Shown piece after piece: positions 1 to 6,621 of a DNA stretch of 9,508 nucleotides. The notes under the pieces are model-generated. The model did no database searches. It was not told where the DNA came from and worked only from the letters and a program-made list of their open reading frames with translations. Within the stretch, counting starts at the first letter, position 1, and every line of letters starts with the position of its first letter. This DNA is from Opacimonas sp040514355 (GTDB lineage: Bacteria > Pseudomonadota > Gammaproteobacteria > Enterobacterales > Alteromonadaceae): contig JBEVCF010000069.1 in NCBI GenBank assembly GCA_040514355.1, positions 1-9,508 on the forward strand, read 5' to 3'. Both the position numbers and the translations under genes were made by a program.

Positions 1-62
1 GGGTACAGCAATAATCGTCGTATTTTACTGGATTTGAAGAGTTGTACCCGTTAGACATTCGT
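1..62. other. Unresolved left edge, possible end of a neighbouring gene
   Basis: Two short open frames compete here and neither can be identified. On the plus strand, frame 1 is open from the window edge to a TAG at 52-54 (17 codons, ending ...LLDLKSCTR), which would fit the tail of a gene converging on the DUF4442 gene. On the minus strand an ATG at 58-56 opens a frame to the edge (MSNGYNSSNPVKYDDY...), 4 bases after the DUF4442 stop, without a convincing ribosome binding site. The plus-strand reading seems slightly more natural because no start signal is needed. A 7-base inverted repeat (GGGTACA at 1-7, TGTACCC at 43-49) is probably chance. Confidence 0.25.
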
Positions 63-563
63 CTACTTTTTCTTTTTGGGGACCCAAGCCCAAATATATT
101 CAACATTGACGGGTTCGATCCCTGCATCATCCGTAATCGTAACCTTCACCGACACTTCACCTTTTTCTTCCGTGCGCATGCGTTGCAACTGCTCGTCAGT
201 TAAACTTGCAACGGCGCGTAAATTGCCCGTAGCTCGCTTGGTATAATCCACATGCATTGACTTGAGTAGTGGCAATTTATCGCCGGGAATGTTAACCCCT
301 ACAATAAACCCACTCGCTGACTCACCTAATAGTGCTGTCGCAGCTGCATGGACACCGCCGATATGATTTTGCACTTTGCGACGATTCTTTTGTACAAAGG
401 TCACACTTTGCAGATCCGTTTCAAGGATATCCTGCCCTGCAGTGCCCGCTAATTTTACGGTGCGACGAAATACTTGGGTGATTATAAACCGACGCAACCA
501 GTGCGGTTTAGAGTCAAGTTTAAGAACGAATTTGCGAAGTGGATTATCTAAATGATCTGTCAT
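63..563 (-). CDS. DUF4442-type hotdog-fold protein (PaaI thioesterase-like)
   Basis: A 166-residue protein that I assign to the DUF4442 group of the hotdog superfamily, which also contains PaaI-like acyl-CoA thioesterases. The visible signature is N67-H68-I-G-G-V-H73-A-A-A, followed by a Gly-Glu pair (80-81) at the start of the long central helix. A strand-rich second half ends in a lysine tail of four residues. The length is typical of a single hotdog domain. No signal peptide or membrane span is seen, so it should be cytoplasmic. Enzyme activity is inferred from the fold only and no substrate can be named. It starts 25 bases after the sulfotransferase stop on the same strand, so it is probably co-transcribed with that gene. 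The ATG at 563 has only a weak purine stretch upstream. Confidence 0.8.
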   Translation of the reverse strand: MTDHLDNPLRKFVLKLDSKPHWLRRFIITQVFRRTVKLAGTAGQDILETDLQSVTFVQKNRRKVQNHIGGVHAAATALLGESASGFIVGVNIPGDKLPLLKSMHVDYTKRATGNLRAVASLTDEQLQRMRTEEKGEVSVKVTITDDAGIEPVNVEYIWAWVPKKKK

Positions 564-588
564 CTTATTTTGCTTTCATCGTTGGTGG

Positions 589-2166
589 TTAGACCAGTCT
601 ATGTGCACTGAGTATTTTATGCAAGGGATCGGTGGCCGTACCAAACTTTTTCCAACGGCCTATGCTACTGGTATTGATGGGTTGTCTAACCTGTACTTTG
701 GAAGCAGTAGACACCGGTAAGGTATTTTTTTCTACCGCCAAGCATTGTGCTTCAAAAGGTAAATCACAGAAATCTAATAACGCCCTTACCTGTTGTTCTG
801 GAGACTGAACTAACGCTTGATAATCTTGGATATATATACCATCCTCCCAACGCGCTTGTAACGCCGTGATGTGCTTGCGAAAGGCGACATAAAAATGGCC
901 AACCGTTCCAAGATTGAAGGCATAGTTGTAGTACGGACTATTCAACGAAAACAACTGACGATAATTACCTACGCAGGTGTCCATTGGGTCGCGAAGCATG
1001 ACAATGACTTTGGCCTTGGGTAAGGCTTGTTTGATCAAGTCCACATAAAAAAAGTTAAACGGTAACTTATCAATAAAACGGATATTATCAGGAGCGATAC
1101 GCTGGGTTTTTTCGATATAGGTTTGGCCTAACAGATGCATATCCAACTGTTGTGCAGCTTGCATAGTAGGAATATCTAATACTCTTTGCCCAGGCGTTTG
1201 GGTTAATTCTTTTACTGCAATCCCAAAATCTTGCAATTCTCCCCCACTGCCTACTTGCGAGTGATGAGATAAAATTCGCTCTACCAAGGTAGTGCCCGAA
1301 CGAGGCATGCCAACCACAAAAATGGGACGTTCGCTCTCACATCCTTTATTTGTGTTGGGCTGAATAGTTTGACCAAGCGTCTGTATCGCTGCAAACAGTG
1401 CTTGATCCTCTTTAATCGTATAATCAATGCTAGCCGCTTTTCTCGCTTTCGCTTTACCTAGCGTGATAAATGCCTCTTCATGCTGACCAATACTTTGTAA
1501 TTCCAAAGCTAATGCATGTGCTAGATGCATTATATCATCAACCGGAATATCCTCCTGTGCAAGTAATGCCTCTAAACGCGGAATGTTATTTTGTTCGGCC
1601 GTTGCACCCCCCAAATCCGCCAGTGCGAAATGTGTAGGTGCATGGGTGGGCAACAGAGCAAGTACCCGCTCGTAAGCTTGTTTAGCTAAGGAAAACTGAC
1701 CTGCAAACTTTAACGACATACCATAGTTATAAAAATATTGTGGGTGCTGGTCATTGAGGGAGATGGCCTTTTCGAAAAATGCTAAGGCGCGCTCATGAAA
1801 TCCAATCCGACTTAAAGCGACTCCTATCGTATCTAAAGCATTGGGTTGTGCTAATGTCCCAATATCGATTGCGTCAACCGCCCGCATGGCTTGATTCGTG
1901 TCTCCAAGGAGGGCATAACACTTAGCCATATACGCAAAATATTCAGGGTTTTTAGACAGTGCTACGGCTTTTTCTAAACACTGAGTGGCCTTGTTGAATT
2001 GCCCAATTTCGCTGTTCACGACCCCCAGAAAAAAGTACCCTTCAGCTTGGTAATAAGGTTCCGTCGCGGATGATTGGATCAGTTGGACAATCAAAGGATG
2101 GCTTGATACAAAACGTTGTGCACTGAGTGCTGTTTGGATCTGGTGGTGTAACGCTGCTAGTGTCAT
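589..2166 (-). CDS. TPR-repeat sulfotransferase (TPST-like C-terminal domain)
   Basis: A 525-residue two-part protein. Residues 39-174 hold about four tetratricopeptide repeats, a protein-binding scaffold. Residues 280-525 form a PAPS-dependent sulfotransferase domain. The 5'-phosphosulfate loop is G286-M-P-R289-S-G-T-T-L-V-E-R297. Candidate catalytic residues are R289, E310 and K367 (in DKLPF), and S489 (in ASKVQVRQP). The R289-E310 spacing of 21 equals that of R78-E99 in human tyrosylprotein sulfotransferase 2, as I recall it. The 3'-phosphate motif begins R392-D-P, but position 400, eight residues on, is Gly where the TPST family has Ser. No signal peptide or membrane helix is seen. The ATG at 2166 has only a weak Shine-Dalgarno. 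The gene lies directly downstream of the receptor gene on the same strand, behind a terminator. The acceptor is unknown; a protein tyrosine is one possibility and a small molecule or glycan another. Confidence 0.88.
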   Translation of the reverse strand: MTLAALHHQIQTALSAQRFVSSHPLIVQLIQSSATEPYYQAEGYFFLGVVNSEIGQFNKATQCLEKAVALSKNPEYFAYMAKCYALLGDTNQAMRAVDAIDIGTLAQPNALDTIGVALSRIGFHERALAFFEKAISLNDQHPQYFYNYGMSLKFAGQFSLAKQAYERVLALLPTHAPTHFALADLGGATAEQNNIPRLEALLAQEDIPVDDIMHLAHALALELQSIGQHEEAFITLGKAKARKAASIDYTIKEDQALFAAIQTLGQTIQPNTNKGCESERPIFVVGMPRSGTTLVERILSHHSQVGSGGELQDFGIAVKELTQTPGQRVLDIPTMQAAQQLDMHLLGQTYIEKTQRIAPDNIRFIDKLPFNFFYVDLIKQALPKAKVIVMLRDPMDTCVGNYRQLFSLNSPYYNYAFNLGTVGHFYVAFRKHITALQARWEDGIYIQDYQALVQSPEQQVRALLDFCDLPFEAQCLAVEKNTLPVSTASKVQVRQPINTSSIGRWKKFGTATDPLHKILSAHRLV

Positions 2167-2190
2167 AGGAAAATGTTGATCTTACCGTCA

Positions 2191-2200
2191 ATGTCGACAT
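2191..2200. promoter_or_regulatory. 10-base palindrome in the sulfotransferase leader
   Basis: ATGTCGACAT is a perfect palindrome between the candidate promoter (2215-2223) and the sulfotransferase start (2166). By position it could be an operator or a small hairpin in the 5' leader. A 10-base palindrome can occur by chance at this window size, so the call rests mainly on location. Confidence 0.2.
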
Positions 2201-2214
2201 CTAAATTTAAAAAC

Positions 2215-2223
2215 ATTGTAGCA
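2215..2223 (-). promoter_or_regulatory. Candidate extended -10 promoter of the sulfotransferase gene
   Basis: On the minus strand the sequence TGCTACAAT matches the extended -10 form (TGn followed by a TATAAT-like hexamer, here TACAAT). No good -35 hexamer lies 16-18 bases upstream, as expected where the TG extension compensates. Transcription would start near 2208, giving a leader of about 40 bases. It lies immediately after the receptor terminator, so the sulfotransferase can be expressed independently of the receptor. Confidence 0.4.
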
Positions 2224-2230
2224 GATAGCA

Positions 2231-2254
2231 AAAGACCAGCCTAGGCTGGTCTTT
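2231..2254 (-). terminator. Rho-independent terminator of the TonB-dependent receptor gene
   Basis: Two perfect 12-base arms meet without a spacer (AAAGACCAGCCT, then AGGCTGGTCTTT), so the RNA can form a stem of about 10 pairs with a CUAG loop. In the minus direction the stem runs into a short U tract (UUUU, then GC). It starts 26 bases after the receptor stop codon. In the plus direction the tail is CTTTGGG, which is poor, so it works mainly for the minus strand. The short U tract leaves room for partial read-through into the sulfotransferase gene. Confidence 0.8.
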
Positions 2255-2280
2255 GGGTATTGTGTCTTAGGACATCAAAC

Positions 2281-4710
2281 TTACATATCAAAGGCGTAAG
2301 TGAAGCGGACACCGACTTTGCGAGGCGCAACGACAAAACGTCCATAGTTACGCAACAAGTCCACGCGGTTTTGATTTTGGTCTGTGAATACTGCCAAGCC
2401 CAAATCACTGCGGTCACGACGGATAGCAGTATGCGCGTATTTGTCGAATAAGTTATCGACATAGGCCGTCACGGTCCAATTATCGCGACTGTAAGAAGCA
2501 CTGACATTGCTTAACGCAAAGCCAGGGATCACTTCACCGTCAGCACGCAAACCGACTTTAGAGAATACATCACTTTGATAAGTCATACCGTACACTACGT
2601 CGAGTACCGCACCACTAGCCATTTCAGTTGTATATTTTAAACCTAACGATGCTTGTGTTTCAGGTGCGCCTGATAAACGGTCGTCTTTTTTGCCATCGTA
2701 ATAATCTTGTAAAGCCGTCCCCTGCTCATCTAATACGCCAAACAAGAATGGTGCATCATCAGTCAATTTAGCATTGACGTTGGAGTATGAGGCATAAGCG
2801 GTTAACTCGTCACTTAACAATGCACGCGCCGAAATTTCAACGCCTGTAGAACCTGCACCTTTTGCGTTAGCAGTAATGGGTTGTGCACCGTTGACGGTGG
2901 CACCTGCAACTTGGGCATCGTCCCATTTGATATCAAATAAAGACACGTTGAAATACAAACTGTTGTCTAACAAGCTCGATTTCATCCCAAGCTCATAGTT
3001 AGTCGTTGTGTCAGCAACGTAAACTTGCTCGTTAGGCAACGCACAGACGATCTGTTGGGTTAAATCAGCCACATTTTCTGGACACGCCGCCACGCCATTA
3101 GCGCCACCGATACGGAAACCTTCCGATACTGTGAAGTACAGCATCATATCGTCAGACACATCGTAAGAGGTGTTGAATTTGAACAAACTTCCTGAGTCAT
3201 CAGCTTTTTCCGTACCATAGTCTAGCACGATTGAATCGGCTCCACGGCCTTCAAAAACTGTGTAATACAACGGTAAATCAATAGCTGAACGAGTCTCGAT
3301 GTCGTACTTATACTGACGCAAACCAACTGTCACATCCCATGCATCATTAATAGCATAAGTTAATTCACCAAAGAACGCAGATTCTGTGACTGTGCTGTCA
3401 GACACAGATAAGTATTCCAAGGCATCAGGACGTGAGCCACCTAAGAACGCATCATAGCCTGGCGTAAATTCAGAACTTGAACCATCACTTTCTGATTTGT
3501 TATAGAACACCCCTGCGATCCAGCTCAATGCAGAATCACCTTGTGATACTAGGCGTAACTCTTGAGTGAAAGTATCGTTGTTGTCCAACTCACGCGTAAA
3601 TGAAGAAAACGCTGGGAAATCTTCATAACTATAATTCAAACGGATAAGCAAGTCAGTTTGGTCACGTTGACCATCTGCTTCAAAGCTAGAAAAGCCAGTT
3701 GCAGATACTAACTCAGCAAAACCAAGATCGGCTTTTACTTCTAAACTCAACAAGTCATCTGTTTTTTCACGTGGTTCCGTGTAACGATAACCCGATGTGT
3801 ATTTCGAGGTTAATTCAGAACTCAAAGCATTGCTAGCAGGTAAAGCGTTGAAATGATCAATCGAACGACCTTCTACATCTTGTTTTTGATAGAAATACGA
3901 CAACGTCGCATCGATATCGTCGGTTGGTGTCCAACGCACTGCAATACGACCGGTTAACGTTTTTTCACCGTTTGCATCTTTGACCTGACGCAGGTTTGCA
4001 CTGTCAAACGTATCAGGTAACGATACGCCACCTTCGCGAACGACATAGTTATAGTCAATAAAGCCAGGATCATTGTAGTAGTTAAGTGATGCGCGTACGG
4101 CTAGTTCATCATTCACCAATGGCGTGTTGAACACGAAACCAAGCTCCGTGCCCGTGCCATCTGATTCGTTTAAACTAAAGATGTCACCAGAAATTTCACC
4201 TTCTGTAATGTCTAGTTCCACTTGTTTAGGGATATAGCGAATAGCACCACCCAATGTGCCGGCACCATATAATGTACCCTGTGGACCAATTAACACCTCG
4301 ACACGCTCGATATCAGTCAAACGCATATTCAAAAATAAAGGTAGCTCACCAAAGTAAGTTGCAACCGTACCGCCATTTGAGCCAGGACCAGTTGAGTTTG
4401 TGTTTAAACCACGCACGATAATTGGAGATGCCGATCGACCACCTTGGTCAACGACAGTTAAACCCGGTACCCAGCGCGCCACGTCTTCAAGCTGACCAAT
4501 ATTTTGTTCGGCCAGTGTGTCCGCTGTTAATGCTGTGATATTGAGTGGTGCTTCTTGTACGGTACCTGTACGACGTGTTCCTGTGACTTCGATTGTTTCT
4601 AGTTGAGCTTTTGCTTCTTGCGCTACCACTGCCTGAGCAGGAAGTAAACTAGCAGAAACAGCAACAGCTAATAACGAAGCCTTAAATAAAGGTTGCGTGC
4701 TTTTGTGCAT
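2281..4710 (-). CDS. TonB-dependent outer-membrane receptor
   Basis: An 809-residue precursor that imports a substrate across the outer membrane with energy from TonB-ExbBD. Residues 1-30 are a signal peptide with cleavage likely after A27 or A30. A TonB-box-like ETIEV lies at 38-42, followed by a plug domain with typical elements (VPGLTV, PIIVRGLN, IERVEVLIGPQGTLYGAGTLGGAIRYI). The rest is an aromatic-rich beta-barrel with TBDR elements NYELG, VSEGFR and the late VDNLFDKYA. The only two cysteines, C543 and C556, lie in a probable extracellular loop. The chain ends in ...FTYAFDM, so the usual terminal Phe is two residues short of the end. I chose the ATG at 4710 over an in-frame TTG at 4722 because GGGGA precedes the ATG by 5 bases and the TTG has no ribosome binding site. 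The substrate is not recognisable, and no Fur box is seen upstream, which argues weakly against iron. Confidence 0.93.
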   Translation of the reverse strand: MHKSTQPLFKASLLAVAVSASLLPAQAVVAQEAKAQLETIEVTGTRRTGTVQEAPLNITALTADTLAEQNIGQLEDVARWVPGLTVVDQGGRSASPIIVRGLNTNSTGPGSNGGTVATYFGELPLFLNMRLTDIERVEVLIGPQGTLYGAGTLGGAIRYIPKQVELDITEGEISGDIFSLNESDGTGTELGFVFNTPLVNDELAVRASLNYYNDPGFIDYNYVVREGGVSLPDTFDSANLRQVKDANGEKTLTGRIAVRWTPTDDIDATLSYFYQKQDVEGRSIDHFNALPASNALSSELTSKYTSGYRYTEPREKTDDLLSLEVKADLGFAELVSATGFSSFEADGQRDQTDLLIRLNYSYEDFPAFSSFTRELDNNDTFTQELRLVSQGDSALSWIAGVFYNKSESDGSSSEFTPGYDAFLGGSRPDALEYLSVSDSTVTESAFFGELTYAINDAWDVTVGLRQYKYDIETRSAIDLPLYYTVFEGRGADSIVLDYGTEKADDSGSLFKFNTSYDVSDDMMLYFTVSEGFRIGGANGVAACPENVADLTQQIVCALPNEQVYVADTTTNYELGMKSSLLDNSLYFNVSLFDIKWDDAQVAGATVNGAQPITANAKGAGSTGVEISARALLSDELTAYASYSNVNAKLTDDAPFLFGVLDEQGTALQDYYDGKKDDRLSGAPETQASLGLKYTTEMASGAVLDVVYGMTYQSDVFSKVGLRADGEVIPGFALSNVSASYSRDNWTVTAYVDNLFDKYAHTAIRRDRSDLGLAVFTDQNQNRVDLLRNYGRFVVAPRKVGVRFTYAFDM

Positions 4711-4715
4711 GGTTT

Positions 4716-4720
4716 TCCCC
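4716..4720 (-). promoter_or_regulatory. Ribosome binding site deciding the receptor start
   Basis: GGGGA on the minus strand ends 5 bases before the ATG at 4710. It lies inside the longer frame that would start at TTG 4722, which has only A/T-rich sequence upstream. This supports the ATG, which also places the basic residue and hydrophobic core of the signal peptide normally. Confidence 0.65.
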
Positions 4721-4753
4721 AATGTAAAAATATATTTAATTTATAGTTATATA

Positions 4754-4791
4754 GCCTAGTAATTTTAGGCCTTGTACGAGATTTATACAAG
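4754..4791. repeat. Two adjacent inverted repeats over the receptor promoter
   Basis: GCCTA at 4754-4758 pairs with TAGGC at 4766-4770 (7-base spacer). Immediately next to it, CTTGTA at 4771-4776 pairs with TACAAG at 4786-4791 (9-base spacer). The first repeat covers the -10 and the likely start point, and the second covers the spacer and the -35 of the candidate promoter. This position would suit operators, but the arms are short and no known regulator is recognised. Confidence 0.35.
4762..4790 (-). promoter_or_regulatory. Candidate sigma70 promoter of the receptor gene
   Basis: Read on the minus strand, TTGTAT (4790-4785) and TAAAAT (4767-4762) are separated by exactly 17 bases and match the -35 and -10 consensus at four and five of six positions. 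Transcription would start near 4755, giving a leader of about 45 A/T-rich bases. The wider 163-base gap between orn and the receptor shows no gene: an 11-codon minus-strand frame there has no ribosome binding site. Confidence 0.5.
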
Positions 4792-4873
4792 CCATAAACC
4801 GTGTAAGACCTTTCTCATAGAAGTAAAACTGCCCCGTTGATAGGAAACAAACGGCTATAATGTGGCCTTACAT

Positions 4874-5425
4874 CTAAATCTTAAAGACGGATTGTCTGTA
4901 AAACTGTAGTTCAGCAATCGATTCACGAATATCATCTAACGCTAAATGTATCCCTTTTTTCTTAAAGCTCGATATCGCATCTGGGGCCCAGCGATTGGCT
5001 AATTCTTTGATGGTACTGACATCGATGTTGCGATAGTGACAATAGGTCTCTAACTCCGGCATATACTTCACCATAAAACGACGATCTTGCCCGATCGAAT
5101 TGCCACATAAAGGAGATTTTCCAGCTGGCACCCATTGTTTGATAAAGGCTAAGGTTGCCAGTTCTGCCTCTCGTACACTGTGCTGACTTTCTTTACAACG
5201 CTGGGTCAAACCGGTTTTCCCATGGGTTTCGATACACCATTCATTCATATTCTCCAAAACCTCATCGGGTTGATGAACGGCAATCACAGGACCTTCTGCT
5301 AAAATATTCAACTGCGGATCAGTGATAATGGTTGCGATTTCTAGTACCACGCAAGTTTCGGGATCCAAACCGGTCATTTCCATATCGATCCAAATTAAAT
5401 TTTGCGGGTTTACCGTACTGCTCAT
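4874..5425 (-). CDS. orn: Oligoribonuclease
   Basis: A 183-residue cytoplasmic 3'-5' exoribonuclease that degrades very short RNAs, chiefly dinucleotides such as pGpG, completing mRNA and cyclic-di-GMP turnover. It is the DEDDh type and all five metal or catalytic residues are visible: D14 and E16 (IDMEMTGLD), D114 (GNSIGQDRRF), H160 and D165 (GIHLALDDIRES). Length and sequence match the E. coli protein closely throughout. The ATG at 5425 is supported by AGGA at 5433-5436 on the minus strand, 7 bases away. It is divergent from rsgA, a common gammaproteobacterial arrangement, but the glycine tRNA cluster that neighbours orn in E. coli is absent here. No strong terminator is seen downstream. 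Confidence 0.97.
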   Translation of the reverse strand: MSSTVNPQNLIWIDMEMTGLDPETCVVLEIATIITDPQLNILAEGPVIAVHQPDEVLENMNEWCIETHGKTGLTQRCKESQHSVREAELATLAFIKQWVPAGKSPLCGNSIGQDRRFMVKYMPELETYCHYRNIDVSTIKELANRWAPDAISSFKKKGIHLALDDIRESIAELQFYRQSVFKI

Positions 5426-5508
5426 GAAGTTGTCCTATAGTATAAATCAATGGTAATCACTACGCCTTAACGGTAACATATCGCATGAATTAATACATTT
5501 TTTTGATT
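5426..5508. promoter_or_regulatory. Divergent orn / rsgA intergenic region
   Basis: These 83 bases separate the two start codons and must hold, or lie beside, promoters for both genes. For orn, TATACT is visible on the minus strand within TTTATACTATAGGAC, close to its ribosome binding site but without a good -35. For rsgA, TTAACG and TAATAC (18-base spacing, ending near 5496) form a weak pair. No operator or palindrome stands out. The individual hexamers are tentative. Confidence 0.35.
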
Positions 5509-6546
5509 GTGGCTAAAAAACCAAAACTCACACACAGACAAAAACGCCAAGTTTCGAAGAACCGAGCTGCGCGTTTAGCTGATCCCAAACAGGCTGATAT
5601 CGATCTCTCACGCAGCGAGACCGGTATTGTAGTGAGCCGATTTGGCAAACACGCTATAGTAGAAGCACGCTCGGGTGAACAAGTTGGAGCGGCATTTAAA
5701 TGCCATATCCGACGGACCATTGACTCTGTCGTATGCGGCGACATCGTGCGTTTTGTTCCGCCGCATCCGGACAACCCCAAAGATCGCGGCATTATCGAAA
5801 TTGTCGAAGACCGTCATTCGGTACTGACCCGTCCCGATTACTACGATGGAGTAAAACCCATTGCGGCAAACATCGACCAAATCATTATTGTCAGTTCGAT
5901 TGTCCCCACTCTTTCAACCCATATTATCGACCGTTACTTGGTTGCGTGTGAAGATGTAAAAATCACACCGGTGATTGTCATTAATAAAATTGAGTTATTA
6001 GATAGTGAAGAACGTGATTGGGTAAGCGAAGCTGTCGCAATCTATCACGACATCGGTTACAAAATCTTATTTACCTCGTGTAAAACCCAAGAAGGCATTG
6101 ATGAACTGACCGCGCTGCTCAAAGACAAAACATCCGTATTTGTAGGTCAATCAGGGGTCGGCAAAAGCTCCTTAGTCAATGCCTTGCTTCCCGAGGCCGA
6201 AGAAGTCGTCGGTGATATATCAGATAACTCTGGACTGGGACAGCACACGACCACTACAGCAAAACTCATCCATTTTACTGCGGGTGGGCATTTAATTGAT
6301 TCCCCTGGGGTGCGTGAGTTTTCATTATGGCATCTACCAGTCGACAAAATTACTTGGGGATTTGTAGAATTTCGTGCCTACCTCGGCGGGTGTAAATTCA
6401 GAGATTGCAAACATTACGATGACCCCGGTTGTATTTTACAAGCGGCCGTTGAGCGCGGTGATATCGATGAAGAACGCTTTAGCAGTTATCACAAAATTTT
6501 ATCGTCTATGGATGACAAACGCCCCTCTTATGCCAAAGGGCTATGA
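5509..6546 (+). CDS. rsgA: Small ribosomal subunit biogenesis GTPase RsgA (YjeQ)
   Basis: A 345-residue circularly permuted GTPase that binds the 30S subunit late in assembly and releases maturation factors. Domain order fits the family: a basic N-terminal tail, an OB-fold (about 35-100), a permuted GTPase domain and a C-terminal zinc finger. The G motifs appear as G4 N159-K-I-E162, G1 G213-Q-S-G-V-G-K-S220 and G3 D264-S-P-G267, with the switch region GLGQHTTTTAKL between G1 and G3. The zinc ligands are C295, C300, H302 and C308. G4 is NKIE where NKxD is usual. I prefer GTG at 5509 (MAKKPKLTH...) over an in-frame TTG at 5503 because family members start this way; neither has a clear Shine-Dalgarno. 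psd follows on the same strand after 75 bases. Confidence 0.96.
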   Translation: MAKKPKLTHRQKRQVSKNRAARLADPKQADIDLSRSETGIVVSRFGKHAIVEARSGEQVGAAFKCHIRRTIDSVVCGDIVRFVPPHPDNPKDRGIIEIVEDRHSVLTRPDYYDGVKPIAANIDQIIIVSSIVPTLSTHIIDRYLVACEDVKITPVIVINKIELLDSEERDWVSEAVAIYHDIGYKILFTSCKTQEGIDELTALLKDKTSVFVGQSGVGKSSLVNALLPEAEEVVGDISDNSGLGQHTTTTAKLIHFTAGGHLIDSPGVREFSLWHLPVDKITWGFVEFRAYLGGCKFRDCKHYDDPGCILQAAVERGDIDEERFSSYHKILSSMDDKRPSYAKGL

Positions 6547-6583
6547 ATCAGAGCAAATTTAACCGTTTTTCTACTTACAATCT

Positions 6584-6592
6584 TGATATACT
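6584..6592 (+). promoter_or_regulatory. Candidate extended -10 promoter of psd
   Basis: TGATATACT is a good extended -10 (TG, one base, then TATACT). No convincing -35 is present. It lies in the 75-base gap between rsgA and psd and would give a leader of roughly 23 bases that just contains the psd ribosome binding site. The psd-transporter-phosphodiesterase genes could therefore be transcribed apart from rsgA. Confidence 0.45.
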
Positions 6593-6607
6593 ACCCCCGT
6601 TAAATTT

Positions 6608-6613
6608 AGGAGA
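6608..6613 (+). promoter_or_regulatory. Ribosome binding site of psd, supports a GTG start
   Basis: AGGAGA ends 8 bases before the GTG at 6622 and is the best Shine-Dalgarno in the window. It fixes GTG 6622 as the start, in agreement with the family's N-terminus. Confidence 0.8.
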
Positions 6614-6621
6614 TATTTCAC

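Noticed and set aside
1..49. Inverted repeat GGGTACA / TGTACCC that might terminate the DUF4442 transcript.
   Set aside because: The arms are 7 bases with a 35-base loop and there is no U tract, so it does not make a credible terminator.
602..2128. A 12-base direct repeat (TGTGCACTGAGT) at 602-613 and 2117-2128, near the two ends of the sulfotransferase gene.
   Set aside because: About two or three 12-base repeats are expected by chance in 9.5 kb, and both copies are coding (LSAHR and LSAQR). No target-site or mobile-element structure accompanies them.
2241..2462. Open frames of 60-70 codons on both strands at the end of the receptor gene.
   Set aside because: They overlap the conserved C-terminal barrel strands of the receptor and the terminator, and encode nothing recognisable.
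4825..4860. CCGTT / AACGG inverted repeat downstream of orn, as a possible terminator.
   Set aside because: Only five pairs with an 11-base loop, and the following tail (GGCAGTTTTAC) is not a convincing U tract.
4741..4873. 11-codon minus-strand frame (MRKVLHGLWLV) upstream of the receptor, as a possible leader peptide.
   Set aside because: It has no ribosome binding site and ends at the -35 of the candidate receptor promoter, so it would not be in that transcript.
4711..4873. Search for a Fur box upstream of the receptor.
   Set aside because: The region is A/T-rich but has no GATAATGATAATCATTATC-like sequence, so iron regulation is not claimed.
5490..5880. Minus-strand open frames of 90-100 codons across the first half of rsgA.
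   Set aside because: They lie wholly or mostly opposite a well-conserved rsgA coding sequence, have no recognisable domains and no ribosome binding sites.
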